NCBI GenBank assembly: GCA_017619675.1
Contig: JAFZRX010000009.1
Location: 62,001-126,000, forward strand
Source of the DNA: Bacteroidales bacterium
GTDB taxonomy: Bacteria > Bacteroidota > Bacteroidia > Bacteroidales > UBA932
Length of the DNA stretch: 64,000 nt
Direction: 5' to 3'
Shown: positions 54,014 through 61,761 of the stretch, piece after piece
Layout: each line of letters opens with the position of its first letter
How positions within the stretch are numbered: position 1 is the first letter of the stretch
The notes under the pieces: generated by a model
Told to the model about the DNA's origin: nothing
Seen by the model: the letters and a program-made list of their open reading frames with translations, nothing else
Database searches by the model: none
Position numbers and translations under genes: made by a program

Positions 54014-54550
54014 ATGAGCAAGTATTCAGGTACCCAGACGGAGAAGAATCTCCTGGAAGCCTTTGCCGGAGAATCCCAGGCAAGGAACAAATACACATAT
54101 TTCGCATCGGCTGCAAAGAAGGAAGGATATGAGCAGATAGCCGCCCTCTTCCTCAAGACCGCGGAGAATGAGAAAGAGCACGCAAAACTCTGGTTCAAGG
54201 AACTGGAGGGCATAGGCGACACCGCCCAGAACCTCGCGGCTGCCGCGGATGGCGAGAACTTCGAGTGGACGGACATGTACGAGAACTTCGCCAAGACCGC
54301 TGAAGCGGAAGGCTTCACCGCGCTGGCAAAGAAGTTCCGCATGGTTGGCGCCATCGAGAAAGAGCACGAAGAGCGCTACCGCGCCCTACTCAAGAACGTT
54401 GAGACCGCAGCCGTATTCGAGAAGAGCGAGGTGAAGGTATGGGAATGCCGCAACTGCGGCCACATAGTAGTGGGAACCAAGGCTCCGCAGCTTTGTCCCG
54501 TCTGCGCACACCCTCAGTCCTTCTTCGAGATCAACGCCAAGAACTACTAG
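54014..54550 (+). CDS. rbr: Rubrerythrin
   Basis: A 178-residue peroxide-reducing di-iron protein. The ferritin-like domain (about 1-140) has the Glu/His ligands in '[17 protein letters not shown]' and '[12 protein letters not shown]'. The C-terminal rubredoxin-like domain has two CxxC pairs (CRNCG, CPVCA) for one Fe. It protects anaerobes from H2O2. It has its own promoter and converges with the outer-membrane-like gene. Confidence 0.96.
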   Translation: MSKYSGTQTEKNLLEAFAGESQARNKYTYFASAAKKEGYEQIAALFLKTAENEKEHAKLWFKELEGIGDTAQNLAAAADGENFEWTDMYENFAKTAEAEGFTALAKKFRMVGAIEKEHEERYRALLKNVETAAVFEKSEVKVWECRNCGHIVVGTKAPQLCPVCAHPQSFFEINAKNY

Positions 54551-55185
54551 AATCTCCAGCCCAGCCCTCCGTGGCCAAAGGAGGCTACGGGGCTGAAAGT
54601 ACACTCAAGATAGAAATACAGGTGCTCCCATCCGCATCTCGCGCCGATGGGAGTTATGTCCGGCAGCGGGATGAAGCTGGTCCGGGAGGACAGGCCCATA
54701 CCTACCCCTGTGTAGAGTTCCACTGCGCTTCCCGGGGTCCAGATCTGTCTGTATCTGAATGTCAGTGTGGCGAAAGGTTTGGAATTGGCCCATCCGGCCG
54801 GCTTTCCGTCGTTGAGGTCATATCTCGGCTTGCCGTCCGGGTCAATGCCAAAAGTGCTGTATTGGGTAAGCTGGTGATGGCACCATGAAACGCCTGCCGC
54901 AATAACGTACTCTGAACGCCGGCTGGCCCTCATCGCGCCGGAAAGGCTGAGCACGGGGTAGCGCGCATCTCCCAGATAGACAGACTGGCCTAGCTCGGCA
55001 TAGGCTTCTTCTTCAGCGCTTGTTGGGTAAAGGGCCATGTGCAGCGGCCTGTAGCCGGTTCCAATCTCAATTGAATAGGTCCTTAACCATGGCAGCTCCT
55101 GTGCAAAGGCGCAGGAGGAAATGGCTATGAGAATTGCGCCTATGAACAGACGCGCCTTTATAGAACTATTCCCGGGCACTTTCAA
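54547..55185 (-). CDS. Outer-membrane-like protein linked to the radical SAM/lipoprotein pair
   Basis: A 212-residue exported protein (signal peptide about 1-28, ending AFAQ). Alternating aromatic strands ([44 protein letters not shown]) and the terminal GLGWRF resemble an 8-stranded outer-membrane barrel. I do not recognise a named family. Its start lies inside the end of the lipoprotein gene (20-base overlap), so the two are translated together. It may be a third component of the system. Confidence 0.65.
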   Translation of the reverse strand: MKVPGNSSIKARLFIGAILIAISSCAFAQELPWLRTYSIEIGTGYRPLHMALYPTSAEEEAYAELGQSVYLGDARYPVLSLSGAMRASRRSEYVIAAGVSWCHHQLTQYSTFGIDPDGKPRYDLNDGKPAGWANSKPFATLTFRYRQIWTPGSAVELYTGVGMGLSSRTSFIPLPDITPIGARCGWEHLYFYLECTFSPVASFGHGGLGWRF

Positions 55186-55549
55186 GCTTTATAACTATTT
55201 CCCTGTTGCGGAGGTCCGCAAGGGTGGTGTCCTTTACGAAATATATCCCTTCCGGGTCCTGGAAACGGATATAGGGGCCCTGTACGTTCCGGAGGTAAGG
55301 AAGGATGACGCTGCACCGACCGTCAGCTCCGGTAGTCCCCAGATCCTGCATGTCTCCGGCCTTGGCCGCGCTGCCAAGGATTTTGATGTTTTCCAGCGGC
55401 TCCCCGGTCTTCTGGGAGACCAGTGAGAATGTCATGGGGGCTTCTCCATACTCGTCATACAGAGGTTGATACACTCCGTAGCATGCCTGGAAAATGAAGA
55501 GGGCTGTTGCAAAGGAAGCGCCCTTGAGTATATTGTGGAGCCATTTCAT
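55166..55549 (-). CDS. Lipoprotein of the rSAM/lipoprotein system (TIGR04134-like)
   Basis: A 127-residue predicted lipoprotein (lipobox FQAC, Cys near 23), followed by YGVYQPLYDEYGEAPMTF and a compact beta-rich domain with 'GADGRCSVILPYLRNV'. It resembles the putative lipoprotein paired with a dedicated radical SAM enzyme in Bacteroidota (TIGR04133/TIGR04134). ATG 55549 is used because the longer frame from 55630 enters the divergent gene region. The SAM gene is divergent, 37 bases away. A modification site is not known. Confidence 0.75.
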   Translation of the reverse strand: MKWLHNILKGASFATALFIFQACYGVYQPLYDEYGEAPMTFSLVSQKTGEPLENIKILGSAAKAGDMQDLGTTGADGRCSVILPYLRNVQGPYIRFQDPEGIYFVKDTTLADLRNREIVIKLESARE

Positions 55550-55554
55550 GATAG

Positions 55555-55562
55555 CAAATGTA
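55555..55562 (-). promoter_or_regulatory. -7 box (TACATTTG) before the lipoprotein gene
   Basis: TACATTTG on the minus strand, ending 5 bases before the ATG at 55549. Confidence 0.45.
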
Positions 55563-55573
55563 GCCATTTTCAG

Positions 55574-55581
55574 TATATTTG
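55574..55581 (+). promoter_or_regulatory. -7 box (TATATTTG) before the radical SAM gene
   Basis: TATATTTG ending 5 bases before the ATG at 55587. With the divergent box at 55555 it forms a compact back-to-back promoter. Confidence 0.5.
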
Positions 55582-55586
55582 CAAGT

Positions 55587-56639
55587 ATGAACCCCTTGCT
55601 TTTCAGACTATTCCGGGACAACGAGGTCAAGGTGCACGAACTGAACTACCTTTTCTGGGAGTGCACCACCCGCTGCAACCTTCACTGCCGGCATTGCGGC
55701 AGCGACTGCTCCAAACTAAGCAGGGAGAAGGATATGCCGCTGGAAGATTTCCTGGGAGCGCTGGACACCATTCCACAAAGCCATCGGCCAAAAGACTTCA
55801 TAGTGGTGCTTACCGGAGGGGAGCCTACGCTCAGGCCGGATATCGAGACGGCGGGCAGAGAGATAATTAAAAGGGGATTCTCCTGGGGAATGGTCTCCAA
55901 TGGCTGGTTTTATGACGAGTCCATGCACGCCGAACTTATGGGAAGCGGCATGGGAAGCCTTACCATAAGCCTGGACGGCCTCCAGCCTTCCCATGACTGG
56001 ATGCGCGGGCGCGAAGGCAGCTATTCAAGGGTGTTCCGCGCCATTTCAATAGCCGCCGCCGAGCCCCGCCTGAACTTTGACGTCGTGACCTGCGTCAACC
56101 AGCGCAATCTTTTCGAACTCCCGGAGATATACAATGTCCTGACCTCCCTAAATGTCAGGCAATGGCGTCTTTTCACCATCATCCCCATTGGCCGCGCGGC
56201 AAATGATCCTGAAATGATCCTTACCAACGACCAGTTCGTTTCCCTGATGGAATTCATAAAGGAAAGGCGCAGCCTGGGCGGCCCCGTGAAAGTCACCTTC
56301 AGCTGCGAAGGCTATCTTGGCCGATATGAAGAGCAAGTCCGCGCCACCCGCTTCTTCTGCCGCGCAGGCGTCAACATCGCCTCCGTCCTAATAGACGGAC
56401 GCATCTGCGCCTGCCCCAACATAGACCGCGACGCCTTCTCCCAGGGAAACATCTATCAGGACAACTTCTATCAAGTTTGGGAAACCCGCTTCCAGGCATT
56501 CAGGAACCGCACCTGGGCCAGGAAAGGGGACTGCGCCTCCTGCAAGGACTGGAAAAACTGCCTTGGCAACGGCATGCACAACTGGCACGGCTCCCCAGCC
56601 CCCTCCCTCCTCCAATGCCACCTCTCCAAAACCCTCTGA
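55587..56639 (+). CDS. Radical SAM/SPASM enzyme of the rSAM/lipoprotein system (TIGR04133-like)
   Basis: A 350-residue radical SAM enzyme. The start WECTTRCNLHCRHCGSDC gives the CX3CX2C motif C30-C34-C37, plus C26 and C41. 'VLTGGEPTLRPDI' binds SAM. The C-terminal part has extra cysteines (FFCRAG, ICACPN, CASC, NCLGNG, LLQC), a SPASM-like auxiliary cluster set. It is divergent from the lipoprotein gene. The likely job is to modify the lipoprotein or a partner; the target residue is unknown. ATG 55587 is used because the longer frame would overlap the divergent gene. Confidence 0.85.
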   Translation: MNPLLFRLFRDNEVKVHELNYLFWECTTRCNLHCRHCGSDCSKLSREKDMPLEDFLGALDTIPQSHRPKDFIVVLTGGEPTLRPDIETAGREIIKRGFSWGMVSNGWFYDESMHAELMGSGMGSLTISLDGLQPSHDWMRGREGSYSRVFRAISIAAAEPRLNFDVVTCVNQRNLFELPEIYNVLTSLNVRQWRLFTIIPIGRAANDPEMILTNDQFVSLMEFIKERRSLGGPVKVTFSCEGYLGRYEEQVRATRFFCRAGVNIASVLIDGRICACPNIDRDAFSQGNIYQDNFYQVWETRFQAFRNRTWARKGDCASCKDWKNCLGNGMHNWHGSPAPSLLQCHLSKTL

Positions 56640-56660
56640 AATAACCTCTGAGCCGGCCGT

Positions 56661-56684
56661 GTGCAAATCCGTCCCATTTTGCAC
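56661..56684. repeat. Third copy of the TGCAAA-N10-TTTGCA palindrome
   Basis: GTGCAAA (56661-56667) and TTTGCAC (56678-56684) with a 10-base loop, the same arms and loop length as the two copies near 38.3 kb. Confidence 0.65.
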
Positions 56685-56720
56685 CCGACCTGAGAAAATT
56701 CGTGACGAAGTCCCTTCGCC

Positions 56721-56764
56721 CGCACGAAAAAAGCCGGCCCTCGTAGAGGAGGCCGGCTCGTGCG
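56721..56764. terminator. Nested hairpin, probable terminator or palindromic element
   Basis: Outer arms CGCACGA (56721-56727) and TCGTGCG (56758-56764); inner arms AGCCGGCC (56732-56739) and GGCCGGCT (56751-56758). An A-run precedes the inner stem. It could end transcription of minus-strand or plus-strand RNA, but lacks a good T-run on the plus strand. Confidence 0.5.
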
Positions 56765-56959
56765 ACTATATTGACAACTATCTAACCTTCCTGGATGACT
56801 TAGACAAAATCTCAGCCTTTTATCAGTATATCCACATATTAACAATATATTCTGACTCAAATTGACCATCGGGGAGGAAGATAGTTGTTCCTATAAAACC
56901 TGTTAGTCTTAATGTAAATACAACCCCATTATACGGAGGCTTCTTTTGGGAGCTTTTTA

Positions 56960-57373
56960 TTATTTGGCTTCCATATGGATTAGGCCATAGCGTGCTCTAA
57001 TGCCAAGCTTATCCTTTGCTTCTTTCTGAGATAATACTTCTAATATGGTCATATCATCTTTTAGTTTATCCTGACGCTTTCTACCCCTGTAAATTGTTCC
57101 GTCAATGTAATAGACAAACTTACTTTTGATATATACTGTGCTGTCATTAAGAAACTTGAAATTGAATTTCTCGCAGTGTTTTCCAATCATCTCCTTTTCA
57201 TTGCTTTTCAACTTATAACCATCTAAGAAAATAGTTAAAGTATCATCATTTCTGCCTTGGAGAGTATAATTAGAAATATCAATTGCTTTGCCTTTCAGGT
57301 GTTTGTCCTCTTGCGCAAAAACTGCCGAAGAATATATAAGTCCTAATATTATTAACAATAAATTGAATCTCAT
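56960..57373 (-). CDS. Orphan exported protein, unknown
   Basis: A 137-residue protein with a clear signal peptide (about 1-21, ending VFAQ), then a Lys/Asp-rich region, with 'YYIDGTIYRGRKRQDKLKDDMTI' near 88. I do not recognise a family. Codons and composition are AT-rich compared with neighbours, and it stands alone between palindromes and tRNA-Leu. It may be recently acquired or a degenerate lineage-specific gene. Confidence 0.55.
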   Translation of the reverse strand: MRFNLLLIILGLIYSSAVFAQEDKHLKGKAIDISNYTLQGRNDDTLTIFLDGYKLKSNEKEMIGKHCEKFNFKFLNDSTVYIKSKFVYYIDGTIYRGRKRQDKLKDDMTILEVLSQKEAKDKLGIRARYGLIHMEAK

Positions 57374-57749
57374 TTGTTTTAAGATATATAAGGAAATAAA
57401 AAGAATCTTACAAAAGGGTCTGGACTAAATTATACCGTGCTCCTTCAAAGATAGTAAAATAACGAAATAGTTCCGTACACCAGAAGGCTGTTTGGTGTAC
57501 TAAACAAGGTCTTGGAGACTTTTCGTACAGGAGAGGGGTGTCTGGTGTACGAAATGGTGGGTTGGAGGCCCGGGACGGGCCGAAGGCGCCATCAGGCGCA
57601 GGCCGGAGCGTCAGCGAGACTTTCGTCAGAAAGTTGAAGCAGCGGAGGCCAGGGGGTATCGGGGGAGCGAAGCACACCCGTATTGAATTAGTCCCTTCGC
57701 CGCCGAAACGCGAAAGCCAGGCGTCGGCCTGGCTTTCAGCAGCGTTTCG
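57374..57749. other. Gene-free stretch with small palindromes and a tRNA-linked inverted repeat
   Basis: About 376 bases. It contains two short palindromes (57475-57500 and 57521-57554), a GC-rich segment that encodes only a spurious 81-residue frame, and the large palindrome that runs into tRNA-Leu (57690-57765). Confidence 0.6.
57475..57554. repeat. Two adjacent palindromes built on GTACACCA/TGTAC words
   Basis: GTACACCA (57475-57482) with TGGTGTAC (57493-57500), a 10-base loop; and TTTCGTACA (57521-57529) with TGTACGAAA (57546-57554), a 16-base loop. Confidence 0.65.
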
Positions 57750-57765
57750 TGCGGGCGAAGGGACT
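57690..57765. repeat. Large palindrome enclosing the 3' end of tRNA-Leu
   Basis: Three nested stems: AGTCCCTTCGCC (57690-57701) with GGCGAAGGGACT (57754-57765, inside the tRNA); CGAAACGC (about 57704-57711) with GCGTTTCG (57742-57749); GAAAGCCAGGC (57712-57722) with GCCTGGCTTTC (57727-57737). The inner stem could serve as the tRNA terminator; the outer arm copies the tRNA end in reverse. Confidence 0.75.
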
Positions 57766-57830
57766 CGAACCCATACGCACTAGGCACTAGATCCTAAGTC
57801 TAGCTTGGCTACCAATTACAACACGCCCGC
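57750..57830 (-). tRNA. tRNA-Leu (TAG)
   Basis: An 81-base class II-type tRNA on the minus strand. Acceptor stem GCGGGCG/CGCCCGC with discriminator A. Anticodon stem CTAGA/TCTAG with loop CTTAGGA, anticodon TAG. There is an extra arm of about 11 bases. The T-stem ATGGG/CCCTT has one T-T mismatch. No CCA is encoded. Confidence 0.9.
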
Positions 57831-57842
57831 TTGATGTGACGG

Positions 57843-57871
57843 CAAATATAGCAAAATTGATTGAGTTACAA
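57843..57871 (-). promoter_or_regulatory. Promoter of tRNA-Leu
   Basis: On the minus strand TTG, 18 bases, TATATTTG, ending 12 bases before the tRNA. It is close to the Bacteroidota consensus. Confidence 0.65.
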
Positions 57872-57912
57872 TACGCGCAAAATTTATTATATTTACAAAC
57901 TATAACTATTCT

Positions 57913-59472
57913 ATGCAGACTGGCGGCGGATATACTAGAACCTGGAACAGCATTAGGAACAGCACTGTTGCGGTGCTGCTGCAGTTCGTATCCCTGCTGG
58001 TAGGTTTCTTCTCCAGGAAGATTTTCCTGGATTACCTGGGCACGGAGGTGCTGGGTCTCAACAGCACCGCGTCCAGTCTCCTGGGTTTCCTGAACATTGC
58101 GGAACTTGGCATCGGCGCAGCCATATCGGTGACACTGTACAAGCCTATCTTCCAGGAGGACAGGAAGTCCATCAAGGAAATAGTGGCCCTGCAGGGGTGG
58201 CTGTATAGGAAGATAGCGTGGTTCATAATCATTGGAAGCGCCGTGCTGATGTGCTTCTTCCCGCGCATCTTCGCCAAGATGGAACTGCCAATGTGGTACG
58301 CCTATGCCACTTATGCGGTGCTCCTGTTCAGTTCCCTCCTTGGGTATTTTGTGAACTACAAGCAGATACTCCTTTCCGCGGACCAGAAAGAATACAAGAT
58401 CCAGTTCAGTTTCCGCTTCATCTCCATATTCAAGCTTGTCGCACAGGCCCTGGCGGTGAAGTTCCTTGCCCATCCGTATATATGGTGGCTGGCGCTGGAG
58501 GTGCTGTTCGCCATCACGGCATCGTTCTTCCTTAACAAGGTTATCTACAAGGACTATCCTTATCTGAAGGGGAGCGTCTCAGATGTGGCGGAGCTCAGGC
58601 ACAAGTATCCGGACGTGGTAACCAAGGTCAAGCAGCTGTTCTTCCACAAGATTGGCGGCTTTGTACTCACGCAGACCAGCCCCATAATCATATATGCCTA
58701 TGCGTCCCTCACCCTGGTGGCCCTATACGGCAACTATTTGATAATCACCAATAACCTGAATTATCTGCTGGGGGCCATGTTTGCCGGACTCGGGGGCAGT
58801 GTGGGAAATATGATAGCGGAGGGCAACCGCCCGCTTATCCTCAAGGTCTTCAAGGAACTGTTCTCCTCCCGTTTCCTTGCGGTGATGGTTTCCAGCATCT
58901 GCATATGGTTCCTGGCCGATCCGTTCATAAGCGTGTGGCTCGGTGCGGAGTACCTCCTGGACAGGACCACGCTGCTGCTCATAATAATACTGTTCTTCCT
59001 TGGGGCGATGAGGTCCGTGGTAGATACCTTCATCAACTCCTACGGCCTGTTCCAGGATATATGGTCTCCTATAGCGGAGGCTGTACTTAACCTGGGCTTC
59101 TCCATAGGTCTGGGATATTTCTACGGGCTGCACGGAATCCTTCTGGGAGTCATGATAAGCCAGTTGCTTATCATCTTCACCTGGAAGCCTTACTTCCTGT
59201 TCACCAAGGGCTTGAAAGAGCCTGTGTGGGTGTATGTCCTGCTGTATGCCAAACATTTGCTGGCAGGTGCTATCACCTTCTTTATCGTTCGTGCCATCAT
59301 AGGATTCATCCCCATAGATCCTGCGGCAGGAATATGGCAGTTCCTGCTTTATGCCTCGATAGTGTTCGTGTGCTGCGCGCTCATCCTGGGCGGCCTGCTG
59401 TATGCGACGGAATTCGGAATGCGTTCTTTCGTTAAAAGAATGCTCACAATAACCAGCCTGATAAAAGAATGA
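57913..59472 (+). CDS. Polysaccharide flippase (Wzx/MATE-like)
   Basis: A 519-residue membrane protein with about 12-14 hydrophobic segments of the polysaccharide-exporter (MOP) superfamily. It starts 'TWNSIRNSTVAVLLQFVSLLVGFFSRKIFLDYLGTEVLGLN'. Its first-in-locus position before glycosyltransferases and glf supports a role in flipping lipid-linked repeat units. It overlaps the first GT32 gene by 4 bases. Confidence 0.88.
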   Translation: MQTGGGYTRTWNSIRNSTVAVLLQFVSLLVGFFSRKIFLDYLGTEVLGLNSTASSLLGFLNIAELGIGAAISVTLYKPIFQEDRKSIKEIVALQGWLYRKIAWFIIIGSAVLMCFFPRIFAKMELPMWYAYATYAVLLFSSLLGYFVNYKQILLSADQKEYKIQFSFRFISIFKLVAQALAVKFLAHPYIWWLALEVLFAITASFFLNKVIYKDYPYLKGSVSDVAELRHKYPDVVTKVKQLFFHKIGGFVLTQTSPIIIYAYASLTLVALYGNYLIITNNLNYLLGAMFAGLGGSVGNMIAEGNRPLILKVFKELFSSRFLAVMVSSICIWFLADPFISVWLGAEYLLDRTTLLLIIILFFLGAMRSVVDTFINSYGLFQDIWSPIAEAVLNLGFSIGLGYFYGLHGILLGVMISQLLIIFTWKPYFLFTKGLKEPVWVYVLLYAKHLLAGAITFFIVRAIIGFIPIDPAAGIWQFLLYASIVFVCCALILGGLLYATEFGMRSFVKRMLTITSLIKE

Positions 59473-60233
59473 TACCCAAGACCATACATCTGTGCTGGCT
59501 CAGCGGAGACCCGTATCCCAAGAAGATACAGTTCTGCATAGATTCCTGGAAGAAATATCTCCCGGACTTTGAGATCATGTTATGGGATACCAAGCGCTTC
59601 GACGTCAATTCCCTTACTTGGACAAGACAGGCCTTCGAGGCAAAGAAATACGCGTTTGTAGCGGATTACATCCGCCTGTATGCAGTGTACAACTACGGGG
59701 GAATCTACTTTGACAGTGACGTGGAGGTAATACGCCCATTTGACGATCTGCTGGACCTGCCGTATTTCCTTGGAAGCGAAGTGGAGCGGGACCGTCCGGA
59801 GATGGCCGCATTTGGCGCCGAGAAGGGTACAGCCTGGCTGAAGGATGCTATGGAGCGTTTTACGGACAGGGTTTTCGTCAAGGAGAACGGAGAGTGGGAC
59901 ATTGGGGACATACCCACGGTTGTAGGCAAAATGCTCCATGAAAAATATGAATGGACGCCCATAGAAAACCTCTCGGAGTTCGACCCGGACCCGTCCAAGA
60001 TCTGCGTCCTTCCCGTGGAATGGTTCAACGCCCATCCAAGGGTAGACGCACACACCCTGAAATACGAGATAACCCCAAATACCCGAAGCATCCATCATTT
60101 TGCCAACTCCTGGACGGACTGGGAATATGTGGGTGGGCCTCTGCATAAGCTTTATTACAAGATAACGGGCAAGGACTGGCTGCTGGGAGACAACCGGTTC
60201 AAGCTTTACGGAGCAAAAAAGAATAAGAGATGA
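59469..60233 (+). CDS. GT32-family glycosyltransferase, tandem copy 1
   Basis: A 254-residue glycosyltransferase. The N-terminus 'IPKTIHLCWLSGDPYPKKI' and the D82-S83-D84 metal-binding motif in GGIYFDSDVEVI match the Gly_transf_sug (GT32) family. Four copies follow each other here, each overlapping the next in ATGA. The first 64 bases are identical to those of copy 2, suggesting recent duplication. Donor and acceptor sugars are unknown. Confidence 0.9.
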   Translation: MIPKTIHLCWLSGDPYPKKIQFCIDSWKKYLPDFEIMLWDTKRFDVNSLTWTRQAFEAKKYAFVADYIRLYAVYNYGGIYFDSDVEVIRPFDDLLDLPYFLGSEVERDRPEMAAFGAEKGTAWLKDAMERFTDRVFVKENGEWDIGDIPTVVGKMLHEKYEWTPIENLSEFDPDPSKICVLPVEWFNAHPRVDAHTLKYEITPNTRSIHHFANSWTDWEYVGGPLHKLYYKITGKDWLLGDNRFKLYGAKKNKR

Positions 60234-61006
60234 TACCCAAGACCATACATCTGTGCTGGCTCAGCGGAGACCCGTATCCCAAGAAGATACAGTATTGCAT
60301 AGACTCCTGGAAGAAATACCTCCCGGACTATGAGATTATTCTCTGGGATACCAAACGCTTTGACGTCAACTCCACCCCTTGGACAAAGCAGGCTTTCGAG
60401 GCAAAGAAGTATGCCTTTGTCGCGGATTACATCCGCCTTTATGCAGTGTACAACTTCGGGGGCATCTATCTTGACAGCGACGTGGAGGTAATCAAATCCT
60501 TTGACGATGTGCTGCACCTGCCGTACTTCGCGGGTATCGAAGCGGGGCCCGACGGCGTTGAACTGGCCGCCTTCGGCGCGGAGAAAGGCACGCCGTGGGT
60601 GAAGTACGCCCTGGATTACTATGAAGGCCGCAACTTCATCCTGGATAACGGGGAGATGTCAATGACCCCTATGCCTCCGCTGATGGGCGAAAGGCTCAGG
60701 GAAAAGTATGAATGGACGCTGATAGGCAGTCCCGCTGAATTCGATGCGGATCCCGCCAAATTCTGCCTGTTCCCCCAGGACTGGTTCGGGGCACGGCCGC
60801 TTGAGGAAAAAGGAGGAATGCGGTATTTCGTTACCGGGAACACCCACAGCATCCACCATTATGCAAATTCCTGGACTGAAGACGAATACCCTGGCGGACT
60901 GTTGCACAAGCTTTATTTCAAGATAACGGGAAAAGACTGGAAATACGCGGACAACCGTTTCCGTCTTTATGGCGATAAGAAAAACAGAAAGAAGTATAAG
61001 ATATGA
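60230..61006 (+). CDS. GT32-family glycosyltransferase, tandem copy 2
   Basis: A 258-residue paralog of copy 1. It has the same N-terminus and DSD motif (GGIYLDSDVEVIKS). The middle and C-terminal parts differ from copy 1, as expected if acceptor or donor choice changed. It overlaps both neighbours by four bases. Confidence 0.9.
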   Translation: MIPKTIHLCWLSGDPYPKKIQYCIDSWKKYLPDYEIILWDTKRFDVNSTPWTKQAFEAKKYAFVADYIRLYAVYNFGGIYLDSDVEVIKSFDDVLHLPYFAGIEAGPDGVELAAFGAEKGTPWVKYALDYYEGRNFILDNGEMSMTPMPPLMGERLREKYEWTLIGSPAEFDADPAKFCLFPQDWFGARPLEEKGGMRYFVTGNTHSIHHYANSWTEDEYPGGLLHKLYFKITGKDWKYADNRFRLYGDKKNRKKYKI

Positions 61007-61761
61007 TACCAAAGATTATTCATTTGTGCTGGCTCAGCGGCGATCCGTATCCGGAGAAGATACAGTATTGCATAGACTCCTGGAAGAAATATCTCCCGGA
61101 CTATGAGGTCATGCTGTGGGATACCAACCGTTTTGACGTCAACTCCCTTCCTTGGACAAAACAGGCTTTCGAGGCCAAGAAATATGCCTTTGTAGCGGAC
61201 TATATCCGTTTCTATGCCGTCTACAACTATGGAGGCATCTATCTGGACAGCGACGTCGAGGTGATCAAATCCTTTGACGAGTTCCTCAACCTCCCGTATT
61301 TCGTCTGCAGCGAGGCCGTTCCGTCAAGCGTGGAACTGGCGGCTTTTGGAGCGGAGAAAGGATTGCCCTGGGTAAAGGATGCGATGGATTATTACGTGGG
61401 CAGGAACTTTATCCAGGAGAACGGGGAGAAGGCCATGACGGTAATGCCTGTCATAATGGGCGAGGTGCTCAGGGAGAAATATCAGTGGACTCCTATCAAC
61501 TCCCCGGCGGAATTCGATCCCGATCCGGCCAAGTTCTGCATACTTCCGCTGGATTGGTTCGGCGCCCATCCTTCAGATGAGAACGGTACAAGGTATTATA
61601 TCACTGAGAACACCCACAGCATCCACCATTATGCCAATTCCTGGAACGACGAGTATATCGGAGGTCCCCTCCATAAATGGTTCTTCAAGATATTCGGCAT
61701 TAACTGGAAGATGCTTGACAGGTCTTTCAAACTGTACGGTACCCAGAAGAAAAAGAAATGA
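61003..61761 (+). CDS. GT32-family glycosyltransferase, tandem copy 3
   Basis: A 252-residue paralog with 'IPKIIHLCWLSGDPYPEKI' and the DSD motif. Its central region 'FNLPYFVCSEAVPSSVELAAFGAEKGLPWVKDAMDYY' is closer to copies 2 and 4 than to copy 1. Four-base overlaps on both sides. Confidence 0.9.
   Translation: MIPKIIHLCWLSGDPYPEKIQYCIDSWKKYLPDYEVMLWDTNRFDVNSLPWTKQAFEAKKYAFVADYIRFYAVYNYGGIYLDSDVEVIKSFDEFLNLPYFVCSEAVPSSVELAAFGAEKGLPWVKDAMDYYVGRNFIQENGEKAMTVMPVIMGEVLREKYQWTPINSPAEFDPDPAKFCILPLDWFGAHPSDENGTRYYITENTHSIHHYANSWNDEYIGGPLHKWFFKIFGINWKMLDRSFKLYGTQKKKK

Larger units (their letters stand above)
56640..56959. other. Gene-free stretch with palindromes and a tRNA-Leu 3'-end-like fragment
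   Basis: About 320 bases without a supported gene. It holds a GTGCAAA-N10-TTTGCAC palindrome (56661-56684), a 21-base match to the end of tRNA-Leu and its flank (56709-56729), and a strong nested hairpin (56721-56764). The remainder, 56765-56959, is AT-rich with no signal I could assign. Confidence 0.6.

Noticed and set aside
57538-57783. 81-residue plus-strand ORF
   Set aside because: Runs into tRNA-Leu on the other strand and has low-complexity, Arg/Gly-rich content typical of chance frames in GC-rich DNA.
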